Of a DNA stretch of 64,000 nucleotides, positions 1-9,557 are shown in pieces. The position numbers and the translations under genes were made by a program. The notes under the pieces were generated by a model. It was not told the origin of the DNA and made no database searches. It was given only the letters and a program-made list of their open reading frames with translations. Source of the DNA: Terriglobales bacterium. Lineage in GTDB: Bacteria; Acidobacteriota; Terriglobia; Terriglobales; Acidobacteriaceae. The stretch's first letter is position 1. Each line of letters opens with the position of its first letter. Where the stretch lies: the NCBI GenBank assembly GCA_025462725.1, contig JAOAPE010000002.1, positions 248,001 through 312,000 on the forward strand. The letters run 5' to 3'.

Positions 1-4
1 ATAC

Positions 5-433
5 ATGATTGAATTTGGAACGCGCGTTGAAAACGTTTCATACGTTGAGCGCCCCGGCGCTTACGCCATCATCAGAAACGATGTCGGCGAAGTCGCCGTT
101 CTGCACACACAAAACGGTGTGTTCCTGCCCGGCGGCGGAGTCGAGCCGGGTGAAGAGTTCGAAGAAGCGTTACGGCGGGAAATCCTGGAAGAGCTAGGGT
201 ACGGGGTCAACATCGCTGCAAAGATCGGCTCAGCCGCTCAATATCTGTATTCGAAAGTAGCAGGCAAGCACTTCAAGAAAATCGGACACTTCTACAGGGC
301 CGCGCTCACCGAGAAAATCACCGACGCGATCCACCCGGATCATCAACTGCTCTGGCGTTCGCCCGAGGATGGCGCGAAACTGCTGAGCCAGGAATTCCAA
401 AGCTGGGCAGTAGGCCAAGCAATAGATATTTAA
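5..433 (+). CDS. NUDIX hydrolase
   Basis: A 142-residue protein with a clear Nudix box at about residues 43-66: GGGVEPGEE followed by REILEELGY. This matches the family pattern of Gly, Glu, then Arg-Glu-x-x-Glu-Glu that binds Mg2+. Nudix enzymes hydrolyse nucleoside diphosphates linked to another moiety, such as oxidised dNTPs or NDP-sugars. The length fits a single-domain member; substrate cannot be read from sequence. The start ATG lies five bases into the window, so its ribosome binding site is not visible and an upstream start cannot be excluded. It is alone on the plus strand here. Confidence 0.88.
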   Translation: MIEFGTRVENVSYVERPGAYAIIRNDVGEVAVLHTQNGVFLPGGGVEPGEEFEEALRREILEELGYGVNIAAKIGSAAQYLYSKVAGKHFKKIGHFYRAALTEKITDAIHPDHQLLWRSPEDGAKLLSQEFQSWAVGQAIDI

Positions 434-476
434 CATTGTAAGCAGCTTTTCCGCCTTGCAACTGATAAACATAAAC

Positions 477-665
477 TCATTTCTTGCTCGGTGTAATCAA
501 CAGATATGCCGATCTGCCGCTTGCCACGCCAACAACCAGCGCAAGTGAAACAGCAATAGCTAAGCCGTGCATGAAACGGCCTGCCATCCAATTGAAGATA
601 GGAAATGACAATCCTCCGAAGAAGACTGCAATGACAAAGCACGCAATGAACTCAAAGTTTTTCAC
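477..665 (-). CDS. small two-helix membrane protein, unknown
   Basis: A 62-residue ORF with a GTG start and an AAGGAAC-like ribosome site about ten bases upstream. Two hydrophobic stretches (about residues 5-24 and 32-52) predict two membrane helices, with a short positively charged C-terminus. I do not recognise a family. It lies just beyond the terminator of the M13 peptidase gene, so it probably has its own promoter or depends on read-through. The hydrophobic pattern is unlikely to arise by chance, but the small size keeps confidence modest. Confidence 0.45.
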   Translation of the reverse strand: MKNFEFIACFVIAVFFGGLSFPIFNWMAGRFMHGLAIAVSLALVVGVASGRSAYLLITPSKK

Positions 666-700
666 AGCCCAAGGGTTCCTTCGTATTTCTTCTGCTAATA

Positions 701-742
701 AAAAGCCCGAAGATCTTTGCAGACCTTCGGGCCGATTTTTTC
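701..742 (-). terminator. rho-independent terminator of the M13 peptidase gene
   Basis: An 8-bp stem gcccgaag / cttcgggc (705-712 with 725-732) is flanked by an A-run on the left and a T-run on the right. It can therefore act in both directions. It sits just past the stop codon of the minus-strand peptidase gene. Confidence 0.8.
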
Positions 743-749
743 TGCTTTG

Positions 750-2849
750 CTACCAGACGCGGCAGGCGTTCTCGCGGACCATTGGCTGTCCGACTTTGCA
801 GCCGAACGCCTTCTGAAATTCCGGAGAATTGCTGACTACGCCGTTCGTCCGGAATTCTCCCGGAGAGTGCGGGTCAGTGTTCGCAAGTTCACGACGCGAT
901 TGCTCCGTGGAGTTCTCGCACCAGATCTGTGCGAAGCCCAGGAAGAAGCGCTGTTCCGGCGTGAAGCCGTCGATGGTCTTTCTCGGCTTCCCTTCCAGCG
1001 TCTTCTGCAATGCCAGGTAGGAGACGTGAACACCACCGTTGTCGCCGGTGTTCTCGCCCAGCGTTAATCTGCCTTTCAGATGGACGTCGCCGTTCTTCTC
1101 ATCTTTTACTGAGACGAACCCGGAGTACTCATCTGCAATGCAGGCTGTCTTTTCATTGAACGCCTTCAAGTCGTCAGGGCTCCACCAGTTCTTGAAGTTT
1201 CCTTCGTAATCGAACTTGCTGCCCTGGTCGTCAAATCCGTGCGTGTACTCGTGTCCGATCACCACACCGATTCCGCCAAAGTTAACCGCATCATCAATGT
1301 TGCGGTCGAAGAACGGCGGCTGCAGGATGCCGGCCGGGAAGACGATCTCGTTGTTTGAAGAATTGTAATAAGCATTCACCGTCGGAGGCGTCATGCCCCA
1401 TTCGGTGCGGTCAGTGGGCTTGCCGATCTTGTTCAAGTTGCGTCGGCGTTCGAATGTAGCTGCGCGCAGACGGTTGCCAAGATAGTCGTTACGACTTACT
1501 TTCACAGTGGAGTAATCCTTCCACTTGTCCGGATAGCCGACCTTGCCCGTGTTGAATGCTGCCAGTTTCTGCAGCGCCTTCTCTTTGGTTTCGGCCGTCA
1601 TCCACGGCAAGTCTTTGATGTCCGCGCGAAGTGCTTCGGTGAGCGCGTCGATCATCTTGTGCATGCGGACTTTGCCATCTGCGCCAAACGTCTTCTTGAC
1701 GTAGAGTTGACCCAGGGCCTCGCCCAGTCCGCCATCGGTCGCGCGTACACATTTCTTCCAACGCGGTTCCATTTCCTTGGTGCCATTAAGGTAGGCGCCA
1801 TTGAAATCGAAGTCTTCCTTTACCAGCGCTGCTGTCAATGCGGGTGCCGCCACGTCAATGACTCTCCAACGCAGGTAGGTCTTCCAATCGTCGAGTGGCT
1901 TGTTTTCAACTAACGCATTTACTTGTTTGAAAAAGTTCGGGCTGCTGTTGTTGAGTTCCGTGAATTCCGGCGCCTTGATGGCTTCAAAATAGGAGACGAA
2001 CTCAAAGCTGGGAGCCATCTTCGCCAGATCATCCTTGGTCATCTTGTTGTCGCGGTTTTTAGGATCTCGCATGGAGATGCGGTCCATCTGTGCGCGCGCC
2101 AATTCCGTCTCAATGGACATCACGGTCTTTGCATCGGCTTCTGCTGCACTGGAACTTTCGCCAGCCAACTCGAGCATCTTCTGGACGTGCGCCACATACT
2201 TCGCGCGTTTTTCCACCGACTTGGCGTCGTCTTTGAGATAGTCATCGCGGTCACCCAAGGTGGTTCCACCTTGGCCCACGCTGGCAATCGTCTGCTTGGA
2301 ATTTTTCATGTCCGGAGCAGCGCCGAAGCCAAACATGCCGGGAAGCCCTTCGCCTTGGAACTGCGCAAATGTCTTGAACAGGTCCGCACGGCTGCCGATA
2401 GCATCCACCTGCTGGAGGTATTGCTTGATCGGCGTAGTACCTTTTTCTTCAATCGTCTTTTCATCCATGCAGGCTGCGTAATAGTCGCCGACCTTGGCTT
2501 CCAGCGGAGTGCGCTTGGCCTTCGGGTCAGCTAGCTTTTCCAACATTTCGTGGAGAATGTTGCGGTTTCGTTCAGCCAGTTCACTGAAACGGCCCCATCG
2601 CGATTGGTCGCCGGGAATGGGATTATTCTTGCGCCATCCGCCACAGGCATACTGATAAAAGTTTTCACAAGGCTCTACAGTCTTGTCCATTGAGTCGATG
2701 CTAAATCCAGTCACCTTGGTGCTTTTTGCTGCAGGGGCTGCAGCCTTGCTGGCAGGTTTCGCTGCCGGTTTGGCGGCGGGTTTGGCTTGGGCGAACATGG
2801 TGCCGGCTCCAAGCAGTAGGGCAAACACACTGAGCGTAATGCGACGCAT
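750..2849 (-). CDS. M13 family zinc metallopeptidase (neprilysin/PepO-like)
   Basis: A 699-residue secreted peptidase. A signal peptide of about 20 residues ends near AQA and is followed by a low-complexity Ala/Lys/Pro linker. The C-terminal catalytic half has the zinc motif HEYTH inside VIGHEYTHGFDD, then GENTGDNGG, which provides the third zinc ligand (Glu of ENxxD). The protein ends with the family hallmark CxVW. Length matches M13 enzymes (650-750 residues), which cleave short peptides outside the cytoplasm. The start has a good ribosome site (GAGGAAAA). It is a stand-alone gene followed by a terminator. Substrate is unknown. Confidence 0.96.
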   Translation of the reverse strand: MRRITLSVFALLLGAGTMFAQAKPAAKPAAKPASKAAAPAAKSTKVTGFSIDSMDKTVEPCENFYQYACGGWRKNNPIPGDQSRWGRFSELAERNRNILHEMLEKLADPKAKRTPLEAKVGDYYAACMDEKTIEEKGTTPIKQYLQQVDAIGSRADLFKTFAQFQGEGLPGMFGFGAAPDMKNSKQTIASVGQGGTTLGDRDDYLKDDAKSVEKRAKYVAHVQKMLELAGESSSAAEADAKTVMSIETELARAQMDRISMRDPKNRDNKMTKDDLAKMAPSFEFVSYFEAIKAPEFTELNNSSPNFFKQVNALVENKPLDDWKTYLRWRVIDVAAPALTAALVKEDFDFNGAYLNGTKEMEPRWKKCVRATDGGLGEALGQLYVKKTFGADGKVRMHKMIDALTEALRADIKDLPWMTAETKEKALQKLAAFNTGKVGYPDKWKDYSTVKVSRNDYLGNRLRAATFERRRNLNKIGKPTDRTEWGMTPPTVNAYYNSSNNEIVFPAGILQPPFFDRNIDDAVNFGGIGVVIGHEYTHGFDDQGSKFDYEGNFKNWWSPDDLKAFNEKTACIADEYSGFVSVKDEKNGDVHLKGRLTLGENTGDNGGVHVSYLALQKTLEGKPRKTIDGFTPEQRFFLGFAQIWCENSTEQSRRELANTDPHSPGEFRTNGVVSNSPEFQKAFGCKVGQPMVRENACRVW

Positions 2850-2973
2850 AGTTTTCCTCAGAATTTTTGATTTGGCAGTGGTATGGGACGTTCTACTCTG
2901 TTCGGGAACTTACCTTGAGACCTTAGACGGATGACTTGTCCGTTTAGTTTCGGGGTATTTTTCGACCCGCAAA

Positions 2974-4773
2974 CTATACTCCACGGGCGATGGTTCCGGT
3001 AGAGTCCGTTTTTCGGCGCTTCCACGCCTGCTTCGGCTGCACGGATGCCACTTCCGGATACACTACCCGTGCCCGTTCTAACGCATCAGCCACATTGGCG
3101 CAGATATTCTCCCGCCCTACGCGGTCCTCGAATCCGGCCTGATGCAAGAGTCTGGCCGGCTGTGAGCGACTGCCGCACATGATGAATGCACGCCCACTCG
3201 ATCGCACTTGCTCAGACAACAACTCCAACTCGTGCAGCCCAGTCGCATCAATGGCAGTCATGTTGCGCAGCCGCAGGATCACTACGGGCGATAATTCGGG
3301 AAGTCGCTGCGCTATCTCGTTCACTTTTTCTGTTGCCCCAAAAAGAAACGGCCCGTGGATTCGGAACATGCTCACGTAAGGAGGGATATCTTTTCCCTGT
3401 AAAACGTGTGCGCGGCCTTCTTCTAAGTCTTCAGCCGTGATCTCAGATACGGTCGTAGTCGCCGTGACGTTGCGGATGAAAACCAACGCGGCCAGGATCA
3501 TCCCGAATTCCACCGCAACGGTCAGGTCAGCGAAAACAGTGAGCGAAAACGTCAGCAGCCATATCCAGATATCGGATTTTCCCAGTTTGAGCAGTTCCGG
3601 TATCTCATGCCACTCGCCCATGTTGTAGGAGACGACGAGCAGGATCGCAGCCAGAACAGATAGTGGAATGAACTTCGCCAGCGGAGCCGCCGCCACAAGT
3701 ATTACCAGCAGGGTAAGAGCATGGACGATGCCTGAAATCGGCGTCTTTGCGCCAGAGCGGATATTTGTCGCAGTCCGGGCGATAGCCCCGGTTGCCGGAA
3801 GCCCGCCAACCAGCGGACTGAGGATGTTGGCAATACCTTGGGCCATCAGTTCCTGATTGGGATTGTGCTTCTCGCGGGTCATCCTGTCAGCCACAACCGC
3901 CGACATCATCGACTCAATGGCTCCCAGCATCGCCACCGTGATCGCCGGCGATATCAGCGGGAGCATCAACTTGAAATGAAATTCCGGCAGGATGATCTTT
4001 GGAAGTCCGCTGGGAATCCCGCCGAAGCGCGTACCGATGGTCTCAACCGGAAGCTTCAGAGCGATCACTGCGATTGTCCCGAACAGCAACGCGACAATAT
4101 ATCCGGGAACGCGCTTTATGTAGCGCATGCACACGATAATGATGACGAGTGCGGAAACCCCGAGAACCGTCTCTAATTTTGAGAACGTGTGAAAGCTCTT
4201 GCCGATCGCTTCCATCCGGGCCAGGAACTCGCCCGGAACCTTCACGATCTTCAACCCGAAGAAATCCTTGATCTGCGTGCTTGCGATGAGTACGGCGATC
4301 CCGTTCGTGAATCCCACGATCACCGGTCGAGGAATATATCGCACCGCTGTGCCCAGTCCGGTGGCACCTAGCACCAGCAGCAATATCCCGGCCATGAGCG
4401 TGCACATGAACAGGCCGGTTACGTCATACTTCTGCACAATCCCGTACACAATGACCACGAACGCGCCCGTTGGCCCGCCGATCTGCGTGCGTGATCCGCC
4501 CAACGCCGAAATAAGAAATCCGGCGATTACCGCGGTATATAGCCCTGATTCCGGAGTCATTCCGGAAGAGATCGCAAACGCCATCGCCAGCGGCAGAGCG
4601 ACGAGTCCCACAGTGACACCGGCGATCAGGTCGCCACGAAGCTCAGAGAGGTTGTAGTCGCGCAGAGCGTCCACAAGTGCAGGACGAAAGAATTTTTGTC
4701 CGGAGAAAGGCAGCGCCAAGTATTCAACTCCAAATGGAACAAAGTGACACAAAGAGCGCGGCACAGGCCGCAC
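2974..4773 (-). CDS. SulP family anion transporter with STAS domain
   Basis: A 599-residue integral membrane transporter. The N-terminal half is a run of hydrophobic helices with SulP signatures (GDLIAGVTVGLVALPLAMAF, and GGLPATGAIARTATN near the middle). A cytoplasmic STAS domain of about 110 residues follows (PPYVSMFRIHGPFLFG to about residue 560). SulP proteins carry sulfate, bicarbonate or other anions. The annotated start lacks a ribosome site. A TTG at 4719, preceded by GGAG eight bases away, may be the true start and would shorten the protein by 18 residues. Substrate cannot be assigned. Confidence 0.93.
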   Translation of the reverse strand: MRPVPRSLCHFVPFGVEYLALPFSGQKFFRPALVDALRDYNLSELRGDLIAGVTVGLVALPLAMAFAISSGMTPESGLYTAVIAGFLISALGGSRTQIGGPTGAFVVIVYGIVQKYDVTGLFMCTLMAGILLLVLGATGLGTAVRYIPRPVIVGFTNGIAVLIASTQIKDFFGLKIVKVPGEFLARMEAIGKSFHTFSKLETVLGVSALVIIIVCMRYIKRVPGYIVALLFGTIAVIALKLPVETIGTRFGGIPSGLPKIILPEFHFKLMLPLISPAITVAMLGAIESMMSAVVADRMTREKHNPNQELMAQGIANILSPLVGGLPATGAIARTATNIRSGAKTPISGIVHALTLLVILVAAAPLAKFIPLSVLAAILLVVSYNMGEWHEIPELLKLGKSDIWIWLLTFSLTVFADLTVAVEFGMILAALVFIRNVTATTTVSEITAEDLEEGRAHVLQGKDIPPYVSMFRIHGPFLFGATEKVNEIAQRLPELSPVVILRLRNMTAIDATGLHELELLSEQVRSSGRAFIMCGSRSQPARLLHQAGFEDRVGRENICANVADALERARVVYPEVASVQPKQAWKRRKTDSTGTIARGV

Positions 4774-4834
4774 TCCAAAGCAAGAAATGATAGGCGAAGT
4801 CTAAATAATGCGCCTTTTGGATGGCGCTGCCAAA

Positions 4835-4867
4835 TAAAAAACGCCCGAAGCTCTGTGGCTTCGGGCG
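4835..4867 (-). terminator. rho-independent terminator of the Mce gene
   Basis: A 10-bp stem cgcccgaagc / gcttcgggcg (4842-4851 with 4858-4867) is followed, on the minus strand, by a T-run read from the A-rich stretch 4835-4841. It lies just past the minus-strand Mce gene stop at 4888. Confidence 0.82.
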
Positions 4868-4887
4868 CTTGATCTACTGAACTCTGC

Positions 4888-5961
4888 CTAGAACAACTTG
4901 AAATGAATCGTCAGGTACTTCTTAGGATTCTCTCGCACAGCCTTGACCAGGTTTCGTGATTCCACCAACATCTGATCTGCATTTGTATACAGCGAAGGAT
5001 CATTAAACAGTTTTCCTGCGCTGCCTTCGCCTTTGTCCAATTTTTCGGTCAGGTGCGAGAGGTTCGTAATAACACCATCGATCTTCTTCGCGAACTCTTC
5101 ATCATGTGCAAACTTGCCCAACGTGCCCTTGCCGGCATTAATGTCAGTCATCAACTGGTTGGCTTTGGCGATCGTCTCGTTGGCGTTGCGATAAAGGGTC
5201 TCATCCTTCAGCAGCTTGCCGACACTGCCCTTGCCATCATCAATCTCATTGATGATCTTCGAGAGCTTGTCCACCGAGCCATTCATCTTGTTGTAGAGTT
5301 CGTCGTCATTGAGCAGCTTGCCAATGCTGCCTTTTCCCGAATTCACCTGACCAACGATTTGCTGCATTTGCGCCAACAGGGCGTTGGCTTTGTCGAAGAG
5401 TGCAGGATCGTTCAACACCTTGCCCACTGATCCTTGGCCATTTTCAATCGTAGCCATGATGCGGTCCAGCCGCTTCAGCAGGACGTCCATATTCTGCAGA
5501 GTTCCCTGTCCGGCTTTCAACACGTCATCAATAGAATTCGCTTCTTGCGACTGCAGCGTGTCGCCGTCTTCGGCTGGCGGCCCTTTGGCATTCTTGCTGT
5601 TGATGTCCACAAACAGTTCGCCAAGAACGCCTGCCGTCGCAAGACTTGCGATTGAATCCTTCCTGATGTGGAACGCGTAATCGCGACTGACCTTCATCAC
5701 AACTAGTACAGGAGTCAGCTTCTGTCCGGGTACCACCTCAATGGATTTCACGTTCCCTATAGTCACACCGTGAAGTGCAACCGGCGCGCCCACGCGCACG
5801 CCTTCCGTGGACTGGAAGTACGATTTCAATGTGAGTTTTTTCGCGAAGGGACCGGAACTGCCGGACATCAAGAAGATCAGTATCGCCAAGGTGATACTGG
5901 CGAAGATCACGGTTATTCCAACGCGGAGTTCAGACCATCGGAGTTGCTGCTGGCTAGGCAT
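4888..5961 (-). CDS. Mce/MlaD family lipid-transport substrate-binding protein
   Basis: A 357-residue protein with one N-terminal membrane helix (about residues 13-33) and an Mce domain from about residue 42 to 125. The domain shows the typical YFxxxxGVRVGAPVxLxGVxIGxV pattern. MlaD-type proteins form hexameric rings in the periplasm that move phospholipids between membranes, with an ABC transporter; no such partner genes lie nearby. The C-terminal half is an ordered set of five repeats of exactly 34 residues. The start has an adjacent GAGGGGAA ribosome site, and a terminator follows. Confidence 0.9.
   Translation of the reverse strand: MPSQQQLRWSELRVGITVIFASITLAILIFLMSGSSGPFAKKLTLKSYFQSTEGVRVGAPVALHGVTIGNVKSIEVVPGQKLTPVLVVMKVSRDYAFHIRKDSIASLATAGVLGELFVDINSKNAKGPPAEDGDTLQSQEANSIDDVLKAGQGTLQNMDVLLKRLDRIMATIENGQGSVGKVLNDPALFDKANALLAQMQQIVGQVNSGKGSIGKLLNDDELYNKMNGSVDKLSKIINEIDDGKGSVGKLLKDETLYRNANETIAKANQLMTDINAGKGTLGKFAHDEEFAKKIDGVITNLSHLTEKLDKGEGSAGKLFNDPSLYTNADQMLVESRNLVKAVRENPKKYLTIHFKLF
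4930..5439 (-). repeat. five 34-residue repeats in the Mce protein
   Basis: A motif of the form G-K/Q/E-G-S/T-x-G-K-x-x-x-D starts at residues 175, 209, 243, 277 and 311, giving an exact period of 34 residues (102 bases). The stretches between are rich in Asn, Leu and charged residues and look helical. This corresponds to the helical extension seen after the Mce domain in related proteins. Confidence 0.8.
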
Positions 5962-6055
5962 TTCCCCTCACACTCGTGCGATCAATCGATTCTTAATGGA
6001 GCGCCGAATCATAGCAGATGAACGCCGCAGAGTCAGCAATCACCTGCCATTTTCA

Positions 6056-8575
6056 CTATGCCGATGCCGACTGCCGAAAACTCCCCACCAGTAGCATCGC
6101 CGTCAAATACGCAATGGCCCCGCAAAGCAGCGTTGCGTTGAGTCCAAAGTGGATCGCGATGATCATCGCCGACACTGAACCAAGCACACTCGCCGCCGCA
6201 TTCATCGCCCACGCCCATTCCACCCGATTGTCATTCAGGTCAGAGAGTGCCCGTAATCCAGTCGGAAACGGCATTCCCATGGCGAAGCCAAGTGGCACCA
6301 GCAGGACGCCGCTCAACAACAGTTTTAAACCGAATTCCAAGCCTATGAACGCCGAGAGTAGCAGGGGTAGCGCAAATACGTAAGCAACGATGCCCACTGC
6401 AATCGCAAATAGCGGGACTCGAACACTCGACGTCTGCCTCAACCACTTGCGCGAAACGAAACTTCCCGCGCCGCTCGACAGCAGCATGAGAAATACCACC
6501 ACGGTGAGTGCGTAAGTCGGATGTCCTAAGAACAAAACGAATCTTTGGATCAGCGCGATCTCCACCAGGATGAATCCTAAGCCCACTGCAATGAAATAGA
6601 ACAGCCTGCTCGCCGGGCCGGTCGCGGCTGCGGACGTATGCAATGCAAGCGGCAGAATCAGAAATGCGAGCACGGCCACAATGCTTATGACAAAGACCAT
6701 GAAGAGCACTGTAACGCCGAGATTGACCTTCCAATCCATGCCCTTGCCGGTTCCGGCAACCACTTGCTTCATCACATCACTTGTCTTCAGCGTGAAAAAG
6801 AAAAATGGATTTTGGTCGTAAACCGGAGTGATGTTGTAGTCGTATGCGTCCTCGTACGCCCCGCTCGATTGCTGCCAGCTGATCAGCCGATGAAACGCGT
6901 TGTCGCCAGTGGGAGGTGTCGAGTACACAGCCGCCGTCACGAATGCCGCTGGATCAGTCGATCCCGCTTTCACCGTATGTTCTTCCATGGGCATATAAAG
7001 CGCGAAAAGATTTGGATTTCCCGCCAGGTGCTCCCGCACGGACTTCTCTTCTTCAAGGGTAAAGGCTGATTTTTTTGCGAGCACGGCAACAGGTCGCCCG
7101 TCCTGATCAAGCGCGCCGTCTGAAACGATGATGAAATTGTGGCGCGGATCTGTCACTCCCATTCGCCGCAACGCTTCCATCGCTTGCGATACCACGCGCA
7201 ACGCCTCTCGGGGCTTCTTGAATTCCCAGCGGGTGATGGCGATGAATCCGTCTGGCTTGAGGTGCCGAAAATACTCCTCGAACGCTTCCACCGTGTACAG
7301 ATTATTTTCGCTGAGTGCGAATGCGCCCGCGGCGGTCGAGGCCCACGTGTCCACCAGCGTCATCTGGATCACGTCGTACCGGTCTTTGGAATTTCGGACC
7401 CAGCTCCGGCCATCGGCAACATTCATGTGCACTTCCGGCCGTTCGTATAAGTGATACGAATAGTCGGCGCGATTGCCCCGCATGATCGTGGTGGCAATGA
7501 TCGGATTGATCTCGATCCCAGTCACATCTTTGCTGCCATTGGCCACGGCACGCAGCACATCCACTCCACCACCCGGACCGATGATGGCGAACTTACCATT
7601 GGGACGCAGCACATTCGCGACTGCGGGCGCTGCGGCCATCAAGTCCTTCTTCCAGTTGTAACCCGGCACCGGCGGGTTGCCGCCCATGTCGTGCAGCCCC
7701 GCCTTCACATCGAGCGCCCAATTCTTCGGGTCGACATTCATGATCGCTGTGGATGCGTCAGCGTCGATGACGATGTACTCGGATTCGCCTTTCCGGTTGA
7801 TCTCCACTCTCGAGATTGCATTCCACTTGGCAAAAACCATCCAGGGCTGGTCGCGCCTCATTCCTTTTGCAAAGACAATGTCGATCAATTTGCCCGAGTG
7901 ATTTGCCGCGATCAGCAAAATGAAGAGACCGCCCAAGCCCACAGCGATGTTTCGGGTACGCTTCTCAGCCGCCCAAAGTGCGGCAGCACCTGTCATTGTG
8001 ACTGCAGAAACCAGGATCGCATTTGGCCCACCCACAATGTTCAGCAACGGCACGATTGCCATGCAAGCCAGCGCGCCGCCAAAAAGGTCAGCGGCGTAGA
8101 TGGTGCCAATGCCCTTCGTCTCGCGCGCGAAGACCACAGAGAACAGCCATCCCGTGAAGAAAAAGGGCAGAGCAGACGCAATGTAGATGATCGTTAGCTT
8201 GCCGAAATTCCCGGGCGTCAATTCCAGAGAAATAGGGACGTGCAGCACGATCTCCAACACCAGCAACGTGACCGCTGCATTGAGTGCGCAGAGGCTAACA
8301 CCGAGCACTGAAATGCTCCATCGCGAAAGCCATTGTTGCTTTACGTGCGCGAACACTCCCCCTGCTCCCAATCCAAGCAACGCGACGGAGATGGCAAGAA
8401 ACGCGAAATGGTAGAAGAGCACGACGGAGAAGAGCCGCGTCAGTCCGAGTTCAAGTAATAGGCTGGAGAAACTGACTAGCGCGATGGCGAGCATGATGCG
8501 CGTTCGCCCCGCGCTCTGCCGCTCTCCAATGCTGGATGGGAATTCGATCGTGGATGAGGTCATGAGTAAGCCCAT
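6056..8575 (-). CDS. membrane protein with central spermidine synthase-like domain
   Basis: An 839-residue fusion. About six hydrophobic helices (residues 28-225) are followed by a soluble SAM/aminopropyltransferase-type Rossmann domain, then about six more helices (from about residue 630 to 830). The Rossmann motif GPGGGVDVL is at 333-341 and is followed by VTGIEINP. Several such fusions are annotated as spermidine synthase-like. Whether this one makes polyamines is open, because the canonical YHE-type substrate motif is not obvious. It lies alone between the Mce gene and acpS. A second membrane spermidine synthase, with intact motifs, is at 59,680. Confidence 0.82.
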   Translation of the reverse strand: MGLLMTSSTIEFPSSIGERQSAGRTRIMLAIALVSFSSLLLELGLTRLFSVVLFYHFAFLAISVALLGLGAGGVFAHVKQQWLSRWSISVLGVSLCALNAAVTLLVLEIVLHVPISLELTPGNFGKLTIIYIASALPFFFTGWLFSVVFARETKGIGTIYAADLFGGALACMAIVPLLNIVGGPNAILVSAVTMTGAAALWAAEKRTRNIAVGLGGLFILLIAANHSGKLIDIVFAKGMRRDQPWMVFAKWNAISRVEINRKGESEYIVIDADASTAIMNVDPKNWALDVKAGLHDMGGNPPVPGYNWKKDLMAAAPAVANVLRPNGKFAIIGPGGGVDVLRAVANGSKDVTGIEINPIIATTIMRGNRADYSYHLYERPEVHMNVADGRSWVRNSKDRYDVIQMTLVDTWASTAAGAFALSENNLYTVEAFEEYFRHLKPDGFIAITRWEFKKPREALRVVSQAMEALRRMGVTDPRHNFIIVSDGALDQDGRPVAVLAKKSAFTLEEEKSVREHLAGNPNLFALYMPMEEHTVKAGSTDPAAFVTAAVYSTPPTGDNAFHRLISWQQSSGAYEDAYDYNITPVYDQNPFFFFTLKTSDVMKQVVAGTGKGMDWKVNLGVTVLFMVFVISIVAVLAFLILPLALHTSAAATGPASRLFYFIAVGLGFILVEIALIQRFVLFLGHPTYALTVVVFLMLLSSGAGSFVSRKWLRQTSSVRVPLFAIAVGIVAYVFALPLLLSAFIGLEFGLKLLLSGVLLVPLGFAMGMPFPTGLRALSDLNDNRVEWAWAMNAAASVLGSVSAMIIAIHFGLNATLLCGAIAYLTAMLLVGSFRQSASA

Positions 8576-8628
8576 CCATAATCAATGAAGCACTACTTTC
8601 GGTCAACCGTCACCCGGCGCTCGCGGGT

Positions 8629-9012
8629 TCAGTCTTCCAGTATCACCTGTGCCATCGCCTGATGCTCGGTATGCGTGAGTGACAGCGAGACTCGTCTCAT
8701 GCCCAGCTTCGCCGCGAATTCCGCTGCCTTGCCGCTGAAAATGATCGTAGGACGTCCACCCGGCTCGCGGGCCACTTCAACATCATGCCAGGTGACTCCC
8801 CGACGCAGCCCCGTGCCGATGGCCTTCATCGCTGCTTCCTTCGCCGCGAAACGCGCCGCAAAACTTTCCGCCGCTCCGCGCTTCTTCGACTGGCAATACG
8901 CGATCTCAGCGGGCGTGAACACGCGATTCAGGAACCGCTCACCAAATCGTGCGATGGACGCAGCCACCCTCGCGACTTCGGTGATATCAACGCCTGTGCC
9001 CACGATTGCCAT
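8629..9012 (-). CDS. acpS: holo-[acyl carrier protein] synthase
   Basis: A 127-residue 4'-phosphopantetheinyl transferase of the AcpS type. It moves phosphopantetheine from CoA to the serine of acyl carrier protein. The metal-binding pair is visible: Asp9 in GTGVDI and Glu59 in RFAAKEAAMKA. Length matches the family. The substrates, two acyl carrier proteins, are encoded at 20,854 and 21,190. It follows the DUF488 gene by 14 bases on the same strand, so it is probably the last gene of the recG-selA-DUF488-acpS unit. Confidence 0.95.
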   Translation of the reverse strand: MAIVGTGVDITEVARVAASIARFGERFLNRVFTPAEIAYCQSKKRGAAESFAARFAAKEAAMKAIGTGLRRGVTWHDVEVAREPGGRPTIIFSGKAAEFAAKLGMRRVSLSLTHTEHQAMAQVILED

Positions 9013-9026
9013 GCAGGATTAAGACG

Positions 9027-9557
9027 TTACAACAAACGGTCGCCGCGGTAAATCAACTTGCCCTCGACCACTCGCGCTTCGTCCATCGGTTTGTGCTCGC
9101 GCGGCGGCTTCTCATCAATGATGTGCAGCACGCGATGTCCATTCGCGGTGAGGTAGTCTGACACCATCATGCGATGGCACTGGAAATACATCTTCTCTGC
9201 GCACATGATCGCCAACCGGCGCGGTTCCGCCAGCGTTGCCACTTCGTTCGCAGCCGATTGGAACTGCTCCGTCAGCATGTAGTCGGCGTAGTTGCGGAAC
9301 GAGTCATTCCGCAGCGCGATGTTCGGCGACTCAGCCAGTGTCTTCTTGCGCCGGCCGCCGAGGTCCTGCATCCATTTGTACTCGAGGCCAATCTCCGGCA
9401 ACCACCACTCCAGCCGCTCGCGGTTGAAATGCGGCAATCGGCGCGACATCGGGAACGCGCGGATATCCACCAGCACTTGGATCTCATGCGCTTGCAGCAC
9501 AGCGGAAAACTCGGCGAGGTCGCGGGTGGAATGGCCGAGCGTGTAGATCGTAGCCAC
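9027..9557 (-). CDS. DUF488 family protein
   Basis: A 176-residue protein with the DUF488 hallmarks: the N-terminal IYTLGHSTR motif, VDIRAFPMSR, and a C-terminal CAEKMYFQCHR segment. The family function is unknown. Conserved Cys and His residues suggest metal binding or redox chemistry, but that is speculative. The GTG start overlaps the selA stop codon by one base (taGTG), which implies translational coupling to selA. Confidence 0.9.
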   Translation of the reverse strand: MATIYTLGHSTRDLAEFSAVLQAHEIQVLVDIRAFPMSRRLPHFNRERLEWWLPEIGLEYKWMQDLGGRRKKTLAESPNIALRNDSFRNYADYMLTEQFQSAANEVATLAEPRRLAIMCAEKMYFQCHRMMVSDYLTANGHRVLHIIDEKPPREHKPMDEARVVEGKLIYRGDRLL

